Position numbers and translations under genes: made by a program. From contig JBBTVX010000006.1 in assembly GCA_038063015.1 (NCBI GenBank), positions 1 through 64,000 of the forward strand: 64,000 nt of DNA, written 5' to 3'. Position 1 is the first letter of the stretch. Each line of letters begins with the position of its first letter. The stretch is from JACPYG01 sp038063015 (GTDB lineage: Bacteria; Patescibacteriota; Minisyncoccia; Minisyncoccales; Staskawiczbacteraceae). Below are positions 33,563 through 41,387 of this stretch, in pieces. The notes below the pieces were generated by a model, which was not told the origin of the DNA, did no database searches, and was given only the letters and a program-made list of their open reading frames with translations.

Positions 33563-35092
33563 ATGAGTTACGAAATTTTAGAAAAAATTAAACAAGCCAT
33601 AGAGGGTTACAAGGATAAAACAGAATGGGAGGAAATTGGCAAGGTGATGGAAACAGGAGACGGGATATTAAAAATATCCGGCTTGGCTAATGTTCAGTCG
33701 CAGGAGGTTTTAATAATAGAGACAGGCAAGGAAAACGTAAAAGCAGTTGCTCTAAACCTTGAAGAGGACTCTGTCGGAGCGCTTGTTTTAGGAGACGCTT
33801 CTTTTATAAAGTCGGGACAGACAGTAAAAAGAATAAAACAACTCTTATCTTTACCCGTGGGAGAACAATTATTGGGCAGAGTTATTGACCCCCTGGGAAA
33901 TCCCTTAGACGGCAAAGGACCTCTTTTTTCAGAAAAAGACAAGCCCATTTTTAACTTTTTAGAAAAAGACGCTCCAAATGTTATTGACAGAGAATCGGTA
34001 AATTACCCTTTGCATACTGGAATAAAGGCAATTGACTCAATGATTCCTATTGGCCGAGGTCAGAGAGAATTGATTATCGGCGATCGCCAAACAGGAAAAA
34101 CAGCCATTGCTTTGGATATAATAATAAATCAAATTCAAGATAATCCTAATAATCCTCCGATTTGTATTTACGTGGCTATTGGGCAAAAGGAATCAAAAAT
34201 TGCCAAAATAGTTGAGACGTTAAAAAATAATAACGCGCTTGCCTATACGATTGTTGTTTCGGCGTCAGCATCAAGCCCCGCGGCTTTTTGGTATTTGGCT
34301 CCTTTTGCCGGATGCGCTGTCGGAGAATATTTCAGAGATAAAGGCAAAGACGCAGTTGTAATTTATGACGACCTTTCAAAGCATGCCTGGGCATATAGGC
34401 AGATATCTTTATTATTAAGAAGGCCGCCGGGAAGAGAGGCCTATCCCGGAGATATTTTTTATTTGCACTCGCGGTTATTAGAAAGAGCGGCAAAGCTTTC
34501 CAAAGGAAAAGGAGGAGGTTCTCTAACCGCCTTGCCTATTGTTGAAACGCAGTTGGGCGATGTTACCGCCTATATACCCACTAATGTTATCTCAATTACA
34601 GACGGGCAAATTTATTTGGAATCAGATTTATTCTATCAAGGCATAAGGCCGGCCGTTAACATAGGTTTATCAGTTTCCCGCGTAGGTTCATCGGCTCAAA
34701 CAAAAGCAATGAAAAAAGTGGCGGGAAAATTAAGATTGGAACTGGCTCAGTTTAGAGAGTTGCAAACATTTGTTCAGTTTGCATCCGATGTTGATGAAAC
34801 CACAAAACAGAGAATTAACAAAGGGAGAATTGTAACGGAAATTTTAAAGCAGTCGGACTTGGCCCCTATTTCTTTTGAAAAACAGGTTTTAGTTTTATAC
34901 GCAGCTCTGAATAATTATTTTGCCAAATTTAAACCAGAAGAAATTCCGGAAATTGAAAAAAAATTTATTGAATATATCGAAAACTTGTACAAAGATTTAT
35001 TGGAAAAAATAAAAGAGGAAAGACAAATCACAGACGAGTCCGAAGCAGAAATAAAAAAAGTTATTGAGTCGTTCATTGAATCAGTAAAATAA
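33563..35092 (+). CDS. atpA: F0F1 ATP synthase subunit alpha
   Basis: 509 residues, full length. Walker A GDRQTGKT (about 173-180), VYVAIGQKESKIAKI, YDDLSKHAWAYRQISLLLRRPPGREAYPGD and the arginine-finger region VGLSVSRVGSSAQ (here IGLSVSRVGSSAQ) are intact. It forms the non-catalytic half of the hexamer. It is separated from atpG by 656 bp that hold three antisense units. Confidence 0.97.
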   Translation: MSYEILEKIKQAIEGYKDKTEWEEIGKVMETGDGILKISGLANVQSQEVLIIETGKENVKAVALNLEEDSVGALVLGDASFIKSGQTVKRIKQLLSLPVGEQLLGRVIDPLGNPLDGKGPLFSEKDKPIFNFLEKDAPNVIDRESVNYPLHTGIKAIDSMIPIGRGQRELIIGDRQTGKTAIALDIIINQIQDNPNNPPICIYVAIGQKESKIAKIVETLKNNNALAYTIVVSASASSPAAFWYLAPFAGCAVGEYFRDKGKDAVVIYDDLSKHAWAYRQISLLLRRPPGREAYPGDIFYLHSRLLERAAKLSKGKGGGSLTALPIVETQLGDVTAYIPTNVISITDGQIYLESDLFYQGIRPAVNIGLSVSRVGSSAQTKAMKKVAGKLRLELAQFRELQTFVQFASDVDETTKQRINKGRIVTEILKQSDLAPISFEKQVLVLYAALNNYFAKFKPEEIPEIEKKFIEYIENLYKDLLEKIKEERQITDESEAEIKKVIESFIESVK

Positions 35093-35115
35093 AAAAGCCC
35101 AACGGTTAAGCTGGG
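35093..35115 (-). terminator. Terminator of the small antisense gene
   Basis: On the minus strand CCCAGC / GTTGGG (6 bp, one G-T) with a TTAACC loop is followed by C and TTTTTT. It overlaps the end of the alpha gene region on the other strand. Confidence 0.65.
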
Positions 35116-35148
35116 GAGCAGTTTTGCGCGATGCGCGACATGCTCAGG

Positions 35149-35322
35149 TCACTCGTGTGACTCTTGAAGTTTTTCGTAGATTCGGCGAATCAGGCCCCTG
35201 TCAGCTCGCTTGCCGGCACAATTGTAACTGCTAAGGGCGACGAGACTTAGAAGGACTTGATCTAACATTTCTGCTTGGCGTGGCGTCAATTTTACCACGA
35301 TTTCGCGACGTTTCTTCGCCAT
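35149..35322 (-). CDS. Small hypothetical protein antisense within the atp operon
   Basis: 57 residues, starting MAKKRREIVVKLTPRQAEML and ending IRRIYEKLQESHE; Lys/Arg-rich first strand, then helices. A good ribosome site GGGAG lies 7 nt before the ATG. A near-consensus promoter is 73 nt upstream and a terminator follows, so this is a complete transcription unit. The short strand-helix-helix layout could suit a small DNA-binding or antitoxin-like protein, but I do not recognise it. The segment is richer in G+C than the neighbouring atp genes, suggesting insertion. Confidence 0.6.
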   Translation of the reverse strand: MAKKRREIVVKLTPRQAEMLDQVLLSLVALSSYNCAGKRADRGLIRRIYEKLQESHE

Positions 35323-35394
35323 AAATAACTCCCGCTATTTTAGAGGCATAGTTGCCTACGAATTGGGAAAGAGCTTCGCTCATCCTAATAGTTA

Positions 35395-35423
35395 ATTGTA
35401 CACCCGTTATGAAATCTTGTCAA
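35395..35423 (-). promoter_or_regulatory. Strong sigma-70 promoter of the small antisense gene
   Basis: Minus strand TTGACA (35418-35423), 17-nt spacer, TACAAT (35395-35400). Transcription would start near 35388, only 5 nt before an ATG at 35383 that opens an overlapping 50-codon frame; that frame may be a leaderless upstream ORF. Confidence 0.75.
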
Positions 35424-35430
35424 GAGTAAA

Positions 35431-35465
35431 AAAATAATAAAAAATCCGTCAGAAAATGACAGATT
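35431..35465 (-). terminator. Terminator of the tRNA-like RNA
   Basis: AATCCGTCA (35443-35451) pairs with TGACAGATT (35457-35465) with one mismatch and a GAAAA loop; on the minus strand it is followed by a long T-rich run (35431-35444). Confidence 0.7.
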
Positions 35466-35470
35466 CTTTA

Positions 35471-35572
35471 CGCGGAGGCCGGTGGAGTCGAACCACATTC
35501 TATTGTTATAGAACCAGTTGTTTATCAAGCAAAGACTAGACCGTCTAGTTTCAACCTCCCATAACCTCCGCG
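35471..35572 (-). ncRNA. tRNA-like structured RNA, non-canonical
   Basis: Minus strand, 102 nt. A 10-bp outer stem (CGCGGAGGTT with GGCCTCCGCG) resembles an extended acceptor stem; a perfect T-arm GTGG-TTCGACT-CCAC lies next to its 3' side; a 6-bp hairpin TTCTAT-AACA-ATAGAA is where a long variable arm would be. But no standard D-arm or 7-nt anticodon loop with T33 can be drawn. Instead a GGTTG/CAACT stem encloses a hairpin ACTAGA-CGG-TCTAGT. No CCA is encoded. A -10 box TATAAT (35578-35583) lies 6 nt upstream and a terminator lies downstream, so it is probably expressed. Could be a degenerate class II tRNA or a tRNA mimic. Confidence 0.6.
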
Positions 35573-35607
35573 ATTAAATTATAACATGAATTTAATGAAT
35601 TTAAAAA

Positions 35608-35684
35608 ATAAAAAAACAGCACCTCCATTTCTGAAGATGTTGTTTCCGGTCCCATTCATAGAATGTGACTTTGCCTGATAAACT
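35608..35684 (-). ncRNA. Candidate small noncoding RNA, about 75 nt
   Basis: Minus strand, bounded by a near-consensus promoter (35691-35718) and a strong terminator: 12-nt arms (35615-35626 and 35633-35644) pair at 11 positions around an AGAAAT loop and are followed by seven T. The body has a small CATTC-TAT-GAATG hairpin and the sequence GGGACCGGAAACAAC. No plausible coding start with a ribosome site. It matches no RNA family that I can name with confidence. Confidence 0.55.
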
Positions 35685-35690
35685 AAGTTA

Positions 35691-35718
35691 AGTATAGCAA
35701 ACTCAGAGCTGTTGTCAA
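35691..35718 (-). promoter_or_regulatory. Promoter of the candidate small RNA
   Basis: Minus strand TTGACA (35713-35718), 16-nt spacer, TATACT (35691-35696); start near 35684. Confidence 0.65.
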
Positions 35719-35740
35719 TGGGCTGATAAAATGATATAAA
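35712..35740 (+). promoter_or_regulatory. Candidate internal promoter for atpG
   Basis: TTGTCA (35712-35717), 17-nt spacer, TATAAA (35735-35740). Its -35 overlaps the -35 of the divergent small-RNA promoter. Transcription would start near 35747, just before the atpG ATG at 35749, giving a leaderless message. Confidence 0.45.
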
Positions 35741-35748
35741 AACAAATT

Positions 35749-36729
35749 ATGGAATCGCCGCAGAATATAAAAAAAAGATTAAAATCTGTAAACAACATTG
35801 GTCAGATAACAAAGGCAATGGAGCTGGTTTCGGCTACAAAAATGAGAAAATCCCAGCAGATTGCCTTGGATTCCCGGCCATATGCTTTTGCGGCTTTGGA
35901 TTTTTTGGCGACAATTTCAACCCTGGAAAAGAAAAAATTGCCGGCATTATTTGAAGTTAGAAAAAATATAAAAAGGGTTTTATTTGTTTTGGTGGCATCT
36001 GATAAAGGATTGGCCGGCGCGTTTAACAGTTCAGTTTTTAAAAAACTTGAAACTCATTTGAAAATAGAAAAAGAGCAGTGGAAAAAAGAAGAACATTTAT
36101 ATTTGGCAATTGGAGAAAAAGCGAACGCATATTTAGTCAAAAAGTTTAGTCCTGTGGTTCGGACTACGGGACTGAGTAAAAAAGTGATAAAAAAATTTGC
36201 GCAGGTGGGGGACTATACAACTCCAGAACAGGTAAAACCAATAACAGATTTTATAACAAGCGGATATTTAGAAAAAAAGTGGGACAGAGTAATTGTTGTT
36301 TCAACGCATTTCAGGTCTGCCTTAAAACAAGAACCGCACGTGAGAAGAGTTTTACCGATTGATTTTGACCATATTGTCGACACAATAAAAGAAATTATTC
36401 CAGAGCGCGGAAAATTTGCCGATTTGATAAAAGAACACCGCATAAGTTTTATTTCAGACAAACAAAAACTAAAAGAATATACAATTGAGCCAAAACCAGA
36501 AAAAGTTTTAGAAAAGTTGGCGGAACATTTATTTTTTATACAGATTTACCATTTAATTTTAGAAGCGAACGCATCAGAGCATTCAGCGCGAAGATTAGCT
36601 ATGAAAACAGCATCAGATAATGCTTCAGACCTGGGTGAAGCATTAAACCTGCAATATAATAAATCCAGGCAATCCAGAATAACAACAGAAATTTCGGAAA
36701 TTAGCGCGGGGGCGGAGGCGCAAAGTTAA
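35749..36729 (+). CDS. atpG: F0F1 ATP synthase subunit gamma
   Basis: 326 residues, a little longer than the usual 285-295. The N-terminal helix IKKRLKSVNNIGQITKAMELVSATKMRK and the C-terminal helix ASEHSARRLAMKTASDNASDLG form the rotating coiled coil. The extra length is in the middle Rossmann-like domain. It follows the antisense insertion and may have its own promoter. Confidence 0.93.
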   Translation: MESPQNIKKRLKSVNNIGQITKAMELVSATKMRKSQQIALDSRPYAFAALDFLATISTLEKKKLPALFEVRKNIKRVLFVLVASDKGLAGAFNSSVFKKLETHLKIEKEQWKKEEHLYLAIGEKANAYLVKKFSPVVRTTGLSKKVIKKFAQVGDYTTPEQVKPITDFITSGYLEKKWDRVIVVSTHFRSALKQEPHVRRVLPIDFDHIVDTIKEIIPERGKFADLIKEHRISFISDKQKLKEYTIEPKPEKVLEKLAEHLFFIQIYHLILEANASEHSARRLAMKTASDNASDLGEALNLQYNKSRQSRITTEISEISAGAEAQS

Positions 36730-36747
36730 AATTTAAAAATATTTATT

Positions 36748-38127
36748 ATGAAAGGAAAAATTATACAAATTATAGGGCCGGTTGTAGATGTTGAATTTGA
36801 AGAAGAGGGGAAACTTCCATCTCTTTTTAATGCCTTAAAAGTTAAGGGACCTAAAGGAGAGGTTATTTTGGAAGTTGTGAAGCATTTAGATTTGACAAAA
36901 GTAAAAACAATTTCTTTACAATCAACAGACGGCCTGCAAAGGGGATTAGAGGTTGAGGATACGGGAAATCAAATCTTAGTTCCTGTCGGACCGGAAGTTT
37001 TGGGAAATCTGTTTAATGTAATCGGCGAGCCCTTAAACAAAACCGGACCCAAAGCCAAGTTCGAAAAATATTGGCCGATTCATAGGTCGTCGCCTGCTTT
37101 TACAGAACAGGCTACAAAAACAGAAGTATTTGAGACAGGCATTAAAGTTGTTGACTTAATTGCCCCATTTATTAAGGGCGGAAAAATTGGTCTTTTTGGC
37201 GGAGCCGGAGTGGGCAAAACAGTATTTTTACAGGAGCTAATAAGAAACGTAGCCGAGGAATCCGGTGGCGTTTCTGTTTTTGCCGGAGTTGGAGAAAGAA
37301 CAAGAGAAGGAAACGACTTGTATAGAGAGATGAACGAATCCGGAGTTATAAGTAAAACAGCTTTAGTTTTTGGCCAAATGAACGAAGTTCCGGGAGCTAG
37401 GGCCAGGGTGGCTTTATCGGCCTTGACGATGGCAGAATATTTTAGAGACGAAGAAAAGAAAAATGTTTTGCTTTTTATAGACAATATTTTTAGATTTTCT
37501 CAAGCAGGTTCTGAGGTTTCAACTTTATTGGGAAGAATGCCTTCAGCCGTAGGATATCAGCCAACATTAGCCCAAGAGATGGCAGAATTACAGGAGAGGA
37601 TTACTTCTACTAAAAATGGAGCTATTACTTCGGTTCAGGCAATTTATGTGCCAGCAGACGACATTACAGATCCAGCCCCGGCAACTACTTTTTCTCATTT
37701 GGACTCTACAATTGTTTTATCAAGATCCTTAACAGAAATTGGAATTTATCCGGCTGTTGACCCATTAGCTTCAAACTCTTCAGCCTTAGACCCGAAAATA
37801 GTGGGCGAAAAACATTATAAGACGGCCAGAAATGTTCAATTAACTTTACAAAGATATAAAGACCTTCAGGATATTATTGCAATTTTGGGTATCGAAGAAC
37901 TTTCTGAAGAAGATAAAAAAATCGTGGATAGAGCGCGAAAAATTCAAAGGTTTTTATCCCAGCCATTTTTCGTCGCAGAAAATTTTACCGGCAGGACGGG
38001 AAAGTTTGTGAAACTTGAAGACACAGTTCGCGGATTCGCAGAAATTTTAGAAGGAAAGCACGACGACATTCCAGAAGAAAATTTTTATTTAAAAGGGGGA
38101 ATAGAAGAGGTTGCGCTCGAAAAGTAA
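36748..38127 (+). CDS. atpD: F0F1 ATP synthase subunit beta (catalytic)
   Basis: 459 residues. Walker A GGAGVGKT (about 151-158), GERTREGNDLYREM, catalytic Glu region, LFIDNIFRFSQAGSEVS and the DDITDPAPATTFSHLD motif are intact. It carries the catalytic sites. It lies 18 nt after atpG and 18 nt before atpC. Confidence 0.97.
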   Translation: MKGKIIQIIGPVVDVEFEEEGKLPSLFNALKVKGPKGEVILEVVKHLDLTKVKTISLQSTDGLQRGLEVEDTGNQILVPVGPEVLGNLFNVIGEPLNKTGPKAKFEKYWPIHRSSPAFTEQATKTEVFETGIKVVDLIAPFIKGGKIGLFGGAGVGKTVFLQELIRNVAEESGGVSVFAGVGERTREGNDLYREMNESGVISKTALVFGQMNEVPGARARVALSALTMAEYFRDEEKKNVLLFIDNIFRFSQAGSEVSTLLGRMPSAVGYQPTLAQEMAELQERITSTKNGAITSVQAIYVPADDITDPAPATTFSHLDSTIVLSRSLTEIGIYPAVDPLASNSSALDPKIVGEKHYKTARNVQLTLQRYKDLQDIIAILGIEELSEEDKKIVDRARKIQRFLSQPFFVAENFTGRTGKFVKLEDTVRGFAEILEGKHDDIPEENFYLKGGIEEVALEK

Positions 38128-38145
38128 TTTTCTGCTTATAATTTT

Positions 38146-38388
38146 ATGAAACTATCTCTTTATTCGCTAAAAAAAATATTATTTCAAGACGAGGCCGAAT
38201 CCTTAAATTGCAAAACAGTTATGGGGGAAATTACTGTTTTAGACAACCACGAAACGCTGATTACGGTTTTAGCGGCGGGAATTGTAAAAATTACAGACAA
38301 CCGGGAAAAACAACATTTTTTTCCAATAAAGTCAGGATTTTTAGAAGTAAAAACAGGCAACGAAGTTAGATGTATTGTTGAAGAATAG
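38146..38388 (+). CDS. atpC: F0F1 ATP synthase subunit epsilon, truncated to the beta-sandwich domain
   Basis: 80 residues against about 130 in the family. The N-terminal beta sandwich is recognisable (EAESLNCKTVMGEITVLDNH, AAGIVKITD, KSGFLEVKTGNEV). The C-terminal helical hairpin that inhibits ATP hydrolysis in many bacteria is absent. The TAG stop codon (38386-38388) is the first three bases of the 162-bp inverted-repeat element, so the element defines the end of the protein. Short epsilon forms also occur naturally, so truncation by insertion is inference. Confidence 0.85.
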   Translation: MKLSLYSLKKILFQDEAESLNCKTVMGEITVLDNHETLITVLAAGIVKITDNREKQHFFPIKSGFLEVKTGNEVRCIVEE

Positions 38389-38547
38389 ACCTGTTGCTTA
38401 ATAAGGATCGTCGCGAAATGCAGTAATTTCGAGCGAAAAAAAGGAAATGAGAGGAGGCATATTGAAGCTAAATCTGTCGACGAGCATTTACTTTTTTGCA
38501 GCCGAAATTACAAGTTGCAGCAGATTTCTTATTAAGCAATAGGTCTA
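38386..38547 (+). repeat. 162-bp terminal-inverted-repeat element, copy 2
   Basis: Same length and ends as copy 1 (24914-25075): starts TAGACCTGTTGCTTAATAA and ends TTATTAAGCAATAGGTCTA. The blocks GCGAAAT, GAGCGAAAAA, TTTTGCAGCC and TTGCAGCAGATT occur in the same order. Arms GTAATTTCG and CGAAATTAC pair, where copy 1 has AAAATTTTG and CAAAATTTT. It abuts atpC on the left and ends 5 nt before the DUF192 gene ATG. Confidence 0.8.
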
Positions 38548-38552
38548 ATGAT

Positions 38553-39008
38553 ATGGTTCAGAAGATTTTTTTAATTATTATATCTATTTTTGTACTTTTA
38601 ATTGCCGTATTGTTTGCATTATTCATAAACAAACCCGTAAAAAAATGGGGGAGAGTTTGTTTCGAAAACAATTGTTTTAATGTGGAAATAGCAAAAACCC
38701 CTTTAGAGACTTCCAAGGGCTTGATGTTTAGAAAAAACCTAGAGCAAGATAAGGGAATGCTTTTTGTTTTTAAAAAAGAAGCAAAATATTCTTTTTGGAT
38801 GAAAAATACTTTAATTCCCTTAGATATAATCTGGATAAACAAAGATAAAAAAGTTGTTTTTATCAGTGAGAATGCTCAGCCTTGCAAGTGGTATTCTTGT
38901 TATTCTATAAAGCCGACAGCAGAGGCAAAATATGTTTTAGAGGTAAATAGCGGCGTGGTCCAAAAAATTGGGTTGAAAACAGAAGACAAACTGAATTTGA
39001 CGTATTAA
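38553..39008 (+). CDS. DUF192 family membrane-anchored protein
   Basis: 151 residues from ATG 38553. An N-terminal helix (IFLIIISIFVLLIAVLFALF) is followed by a DUF192 domain: IAKTPLETSKGLMFRKNLEQ, GMLFVFKKEAKYSFWMKNT and PLDIIWINKDKKVV. An in-frame upstream extension would lie inside the repeat element and is rejected. Function of DUF192 is not established; the domain is extracytoplasmic here. Confidence 0.85.
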   Translation: MVQKIFLIIISIFVLLIAVLFALFINKPVKKWGRVCFENNCFNVEIAKTPLETSKGLMFRKNLEQDKGMLFVFKKEAKYSFWMKNTLIPLDIIWINKDKKVVFISENAQPCKWYSCYSIKPTAEAKYVLEVNSGVVQKIGLKTEDKLNLTY

Positions 39009-39016
39009 TATTAATA

Positions 39017-41356
39017 TTAATACAAGTATCCCCAGGTTTGAAGTTTGTCAGAATCTTCGTACCAGCCCAGACCGATGTCGGTTCTATAAAACATATTTTG
39101 CAATAATATGTTCTCTAATCTTGAATAAACCTGCTTTCTGGCATCTTCCATTGTAACTCCTGAGCCCGTAACAACAAGGGCATACCCGCTTTCTCCAGCT
39201 ATTTGCCAATTTCCCTCAATTAACTTTACATCACCTAAATGAATTCCGTCTAAACTTGGCTTTTTAAAAATAATTGATAAATCTTTATATATATTCATTT
39301 CCGACTTGTCGTTAAAAGGAAAAGGCGGCACCGCGCAAATAACTCCTATCTGGAAACCCTTTTTTGTTTTTAATTCAAAATTTTCTCCTTTTGCAATTGA
39401 ATAGAAAAAATCACCCCAATTGCTTAAAACTCCCTCCATTGCAATTGATATATGGGGGTAGCCCATTCTGCATGTCCATTCTAAAGGATAAATTCCACGA
39501 CCGTTAGCTATACAGTTTATATCAATGTACCCAACATACCCAGATTTTTTAATTTCTTCTTTCATTTTTTCAAGGGTTGTTTTAAAAATTGTGTTTGGCC
39601 CGGACCAATACATAGTTGTTCCCATCTCTCCTGTGTATGGGCCGATATCTCCTGGAAAAAGTTTTTTATGCTCAAAATTAATATTTATCGGATAAATGAA
39701 ATCTTTTCCGTTAAAAAATGCCCCTACAGCTATTTCAACTCCTTGCACAAATTTTTGCAGTTGAAATTGTCTTACCCTTTCTCCTAAAACTTTTTTGTTT
39801 GAGCGTATTATTTCGTGCAAGTCTTTCCCATCTTCGTCTTTTCCTAAAAATAAAAGACCCTTAGAATCTGAACCTATAAAACCAGAAGGCTTGTAAACAT
39901 ATCTACCGGGATTTTCTTCTATAAATTTTAAAGCAGCATCATGATCTAAAAACTCCCAATGTGGCAGGATTAACATGCCAATTTTTCTCATCTCCGCTTG
40001 CCCAAACTCTCTGTCTTCTTCTAATTTGTCTGTGTATTCGCTTCCGCCAACGATTAATTTACCTTGTTTTCTTAATTGGTCTGCTTCTTTTCCAAAACCA
40101 ACATCATCAAAACAATTACCGCACCACATTGGTTTGCCGTTCCTGCGGACATAAATTATATGATTTTTTACTTCAACGCAATAAACATAATCGTTGTAAT
40201 TAATTTTTGTCCAATATTTTTTATCTTTTAATCTCGGTTCAAGATTTCTATTTTTGATAACGGACAAAACATTTCCCCTAATTCTGCCCGCTAAGCCAAT
40301 TTTTAATAAAATTTCTTGCAAATCGTTTAATAATTTTTTAGAGACAGAATAATAAAAACTATGATGTTTGCCCGAGTGCCCATCTCCAAGCATTAACCAA
40401 TTAAAAAGAATTTTAAGATTTTCACTATCCGCTTCTTTTATCCAATCTGGAACGAACTTGTTAAAAGTGCCATTGCCAAAATTATCAACTAAAAATTTTG
40501 CTAATGCGCCATTATGGATTCTTATCTCCTCGCCCTTTTCTTTTTTAGTTGCGCAAAAAATAACTTCGGCGTTTTTTAATATATTTTTAAATTTATTTAA
40601 TGTTTCTCCATAATTTTGGTAGATTCTTATTCCGTTTAAATTGTTCCACCTTTTGATAGTAGCTCCTTCAGAAATATAAAAACCAACGATTGCCATCAAA
40701 TGGCATGTTTTCATTAAAAATCCTTTGTAAGTATGAGCTCTTTTTATTTTTGGAACGCCAGTATTCCACTCTATTTTGTAGTCAGGAATTTTGATTACTT
40801 CATTTATCCTACCATGCCAATTACAGCCAAGTTTGATATGTTTTCTGGTATTTTTAAATATATCGTTTGCTTTTTCAAAAGAATATTTTCCATTATAGCG
40901 CTTAACAAACATTTTGTGCACGGGGGTAACGCAGAATTCATTTTCCGAACTATTATACCGGATCATTTTTCCATAATATTTTTCTTTTATTAACCTGTTT
41001 GGTTTATGGTATTCTAATTCAAAATTATCTGGATTTAGTGTAGCAAGAAAATCTTTTTTATTGACATTTTTTATTAATTTCCAGCCAGTATCAGTTAGTA
41101 TTTCTGTTTTTTTGTCATAACAAACTACATCTGCCCAGTCAATAAATTTTTTCCAGTCGTCAACTTTTTCTAAAAATCCATCGTACACATCTTTATCTGT
41201 TTCCGATTTTATATAAATTTTTACTTCATGCCCCTCTTTTTTAATTTGCAAAGCTAAATCGCCCGATAAACTTTCCCAGCTTACAAACAAAAATTTTTTC
41301 GCTTCTTTTAAAGCCGGCGTTATTCCATTTTTTAAAATTCCATTTCCATTCGCCAT
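39017..41356 (-). CDS. PurD-like ATP-grasp ligase interrupted by an intein
   Basis: 779 codons in one frame. Residues 1-78 and 415-779 form a 443-residue ATP-grasp protein similar to phosphoribosylamine-glycine ligase (PurD): N-terminal Rossmann half (KFLFVSWESLSGDLALQI), KLIVGGSEYTDKLEEDREFG, YVYKPSGFIGSDSKG, EIAVGAFFNGKDF, GEMGTTMYW and PLEWTCRMGYP. Residues 79-414 are an intein with a homing endonuclease. Excision would join ADVV to CFDDVGFG. Since CPR organisms rarely have full purine synthesis, the host may be another ATP-grasp ligase rather than PurD itself. Confidence 0.8.
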   Translation of the reverse strand: MANGNGILKNGITPALKEAKKFLFVSWESLSGDLALQIKKEGHEVKIYIKSETDKDVYDGFLEKVDDWKKFIDWADVVCYDKKTEILTDTGWKLIKNVNKKDFLATLNPDNFELEYHKPNRLIKEKYYGKMIRYNSSENEFCVTPVHKMFVKRYNGKYSFEKANDIFKNTRKHIKLGCNWHGRINEVIKIPDYKIEWNTGVPKIKRAHTYKGFLMKTCHLMAIVGFYISEGATIKRWNNLNGIRIYQNYGETLNKFKNILKNAEVIFCATKKEKGEEIRIHNGALAKFLVDNFGNGTFNKFVPDWIKEADSENLKILFNWLMLGDGHSGKHHSFYYSVSKKLLNDLQEILLKIGLAGRIRGNVLSVIKNRNLEPRLKDKKYWTKINYNDYVYCVEVKNHIIYVRRNGKPMWCGNCFDDVGFGKEADQLRKQGKLIVGGSEYTDKLEEDREFGQAEMRKIGMLILPHWEFLDHDAALKFIEENPGRYVYKPSGFIGSDSKGLLFLGKDEDGKDLHEIIRSNKKVLGERVRQFQLQKFVQGVEIAVGAFFNGKDFIYPININFEHKKLFPGDIGPYTGEMGTTMYWSGPNTIFKTTLEKMKEEIKKSGYVGYIDINCIANGRGIYPLEWTCRMGYPHISIAMEGVLSNWGDFFYSIAKGENFELKTKKGFQIGVICAVPPFPFNDKSEMNIYKDLSIIFKKPSLDGIHLGDVKLIEGNWQIAGESGYALVVTGSGVTMEDARKQVYSRLENILLQNMFYRTDIGLGWYEDSDKLQTWGYLY
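40115..41122 (-). mobile_element. Intein with LAGLIDADG homing endonuclease (336 residues)
   Basis: Begins at Cys79 with block A (CYDKKTEILTDTGW), block B TPVHKMF (TxxH), LAGLIDADG-type helices MAIVGFYISEG and ILFNWLMLGDG, block F YVYCVEVKNHIIYV and ends WCGN before Cys415, the +1 nucleophile. The penultimate residue is Gly instead of His, a variant known in active inteins. All splicing residues other than that are present, so splicing is likely. Confidence 0.88.
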
Positions 41357-41387
41357 TTTATATTATTAAAATTTAATTTTGAGTTTA

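Noticed and set aside
35471..35572. Annotation as an ordinary tRNA
   Set aside because: No D-stem, no T8, and no 7-nt anticodon loop with T33 flanked by a 5-bp stem can be drawn; only acceptor-like stem, variable-like hairpin and T-arm fit.
38496..38552. Longer start for the DUF192 protein
   Set aside because: The extension is encoded by the inverted-repeat element and lacks a ribosome site.
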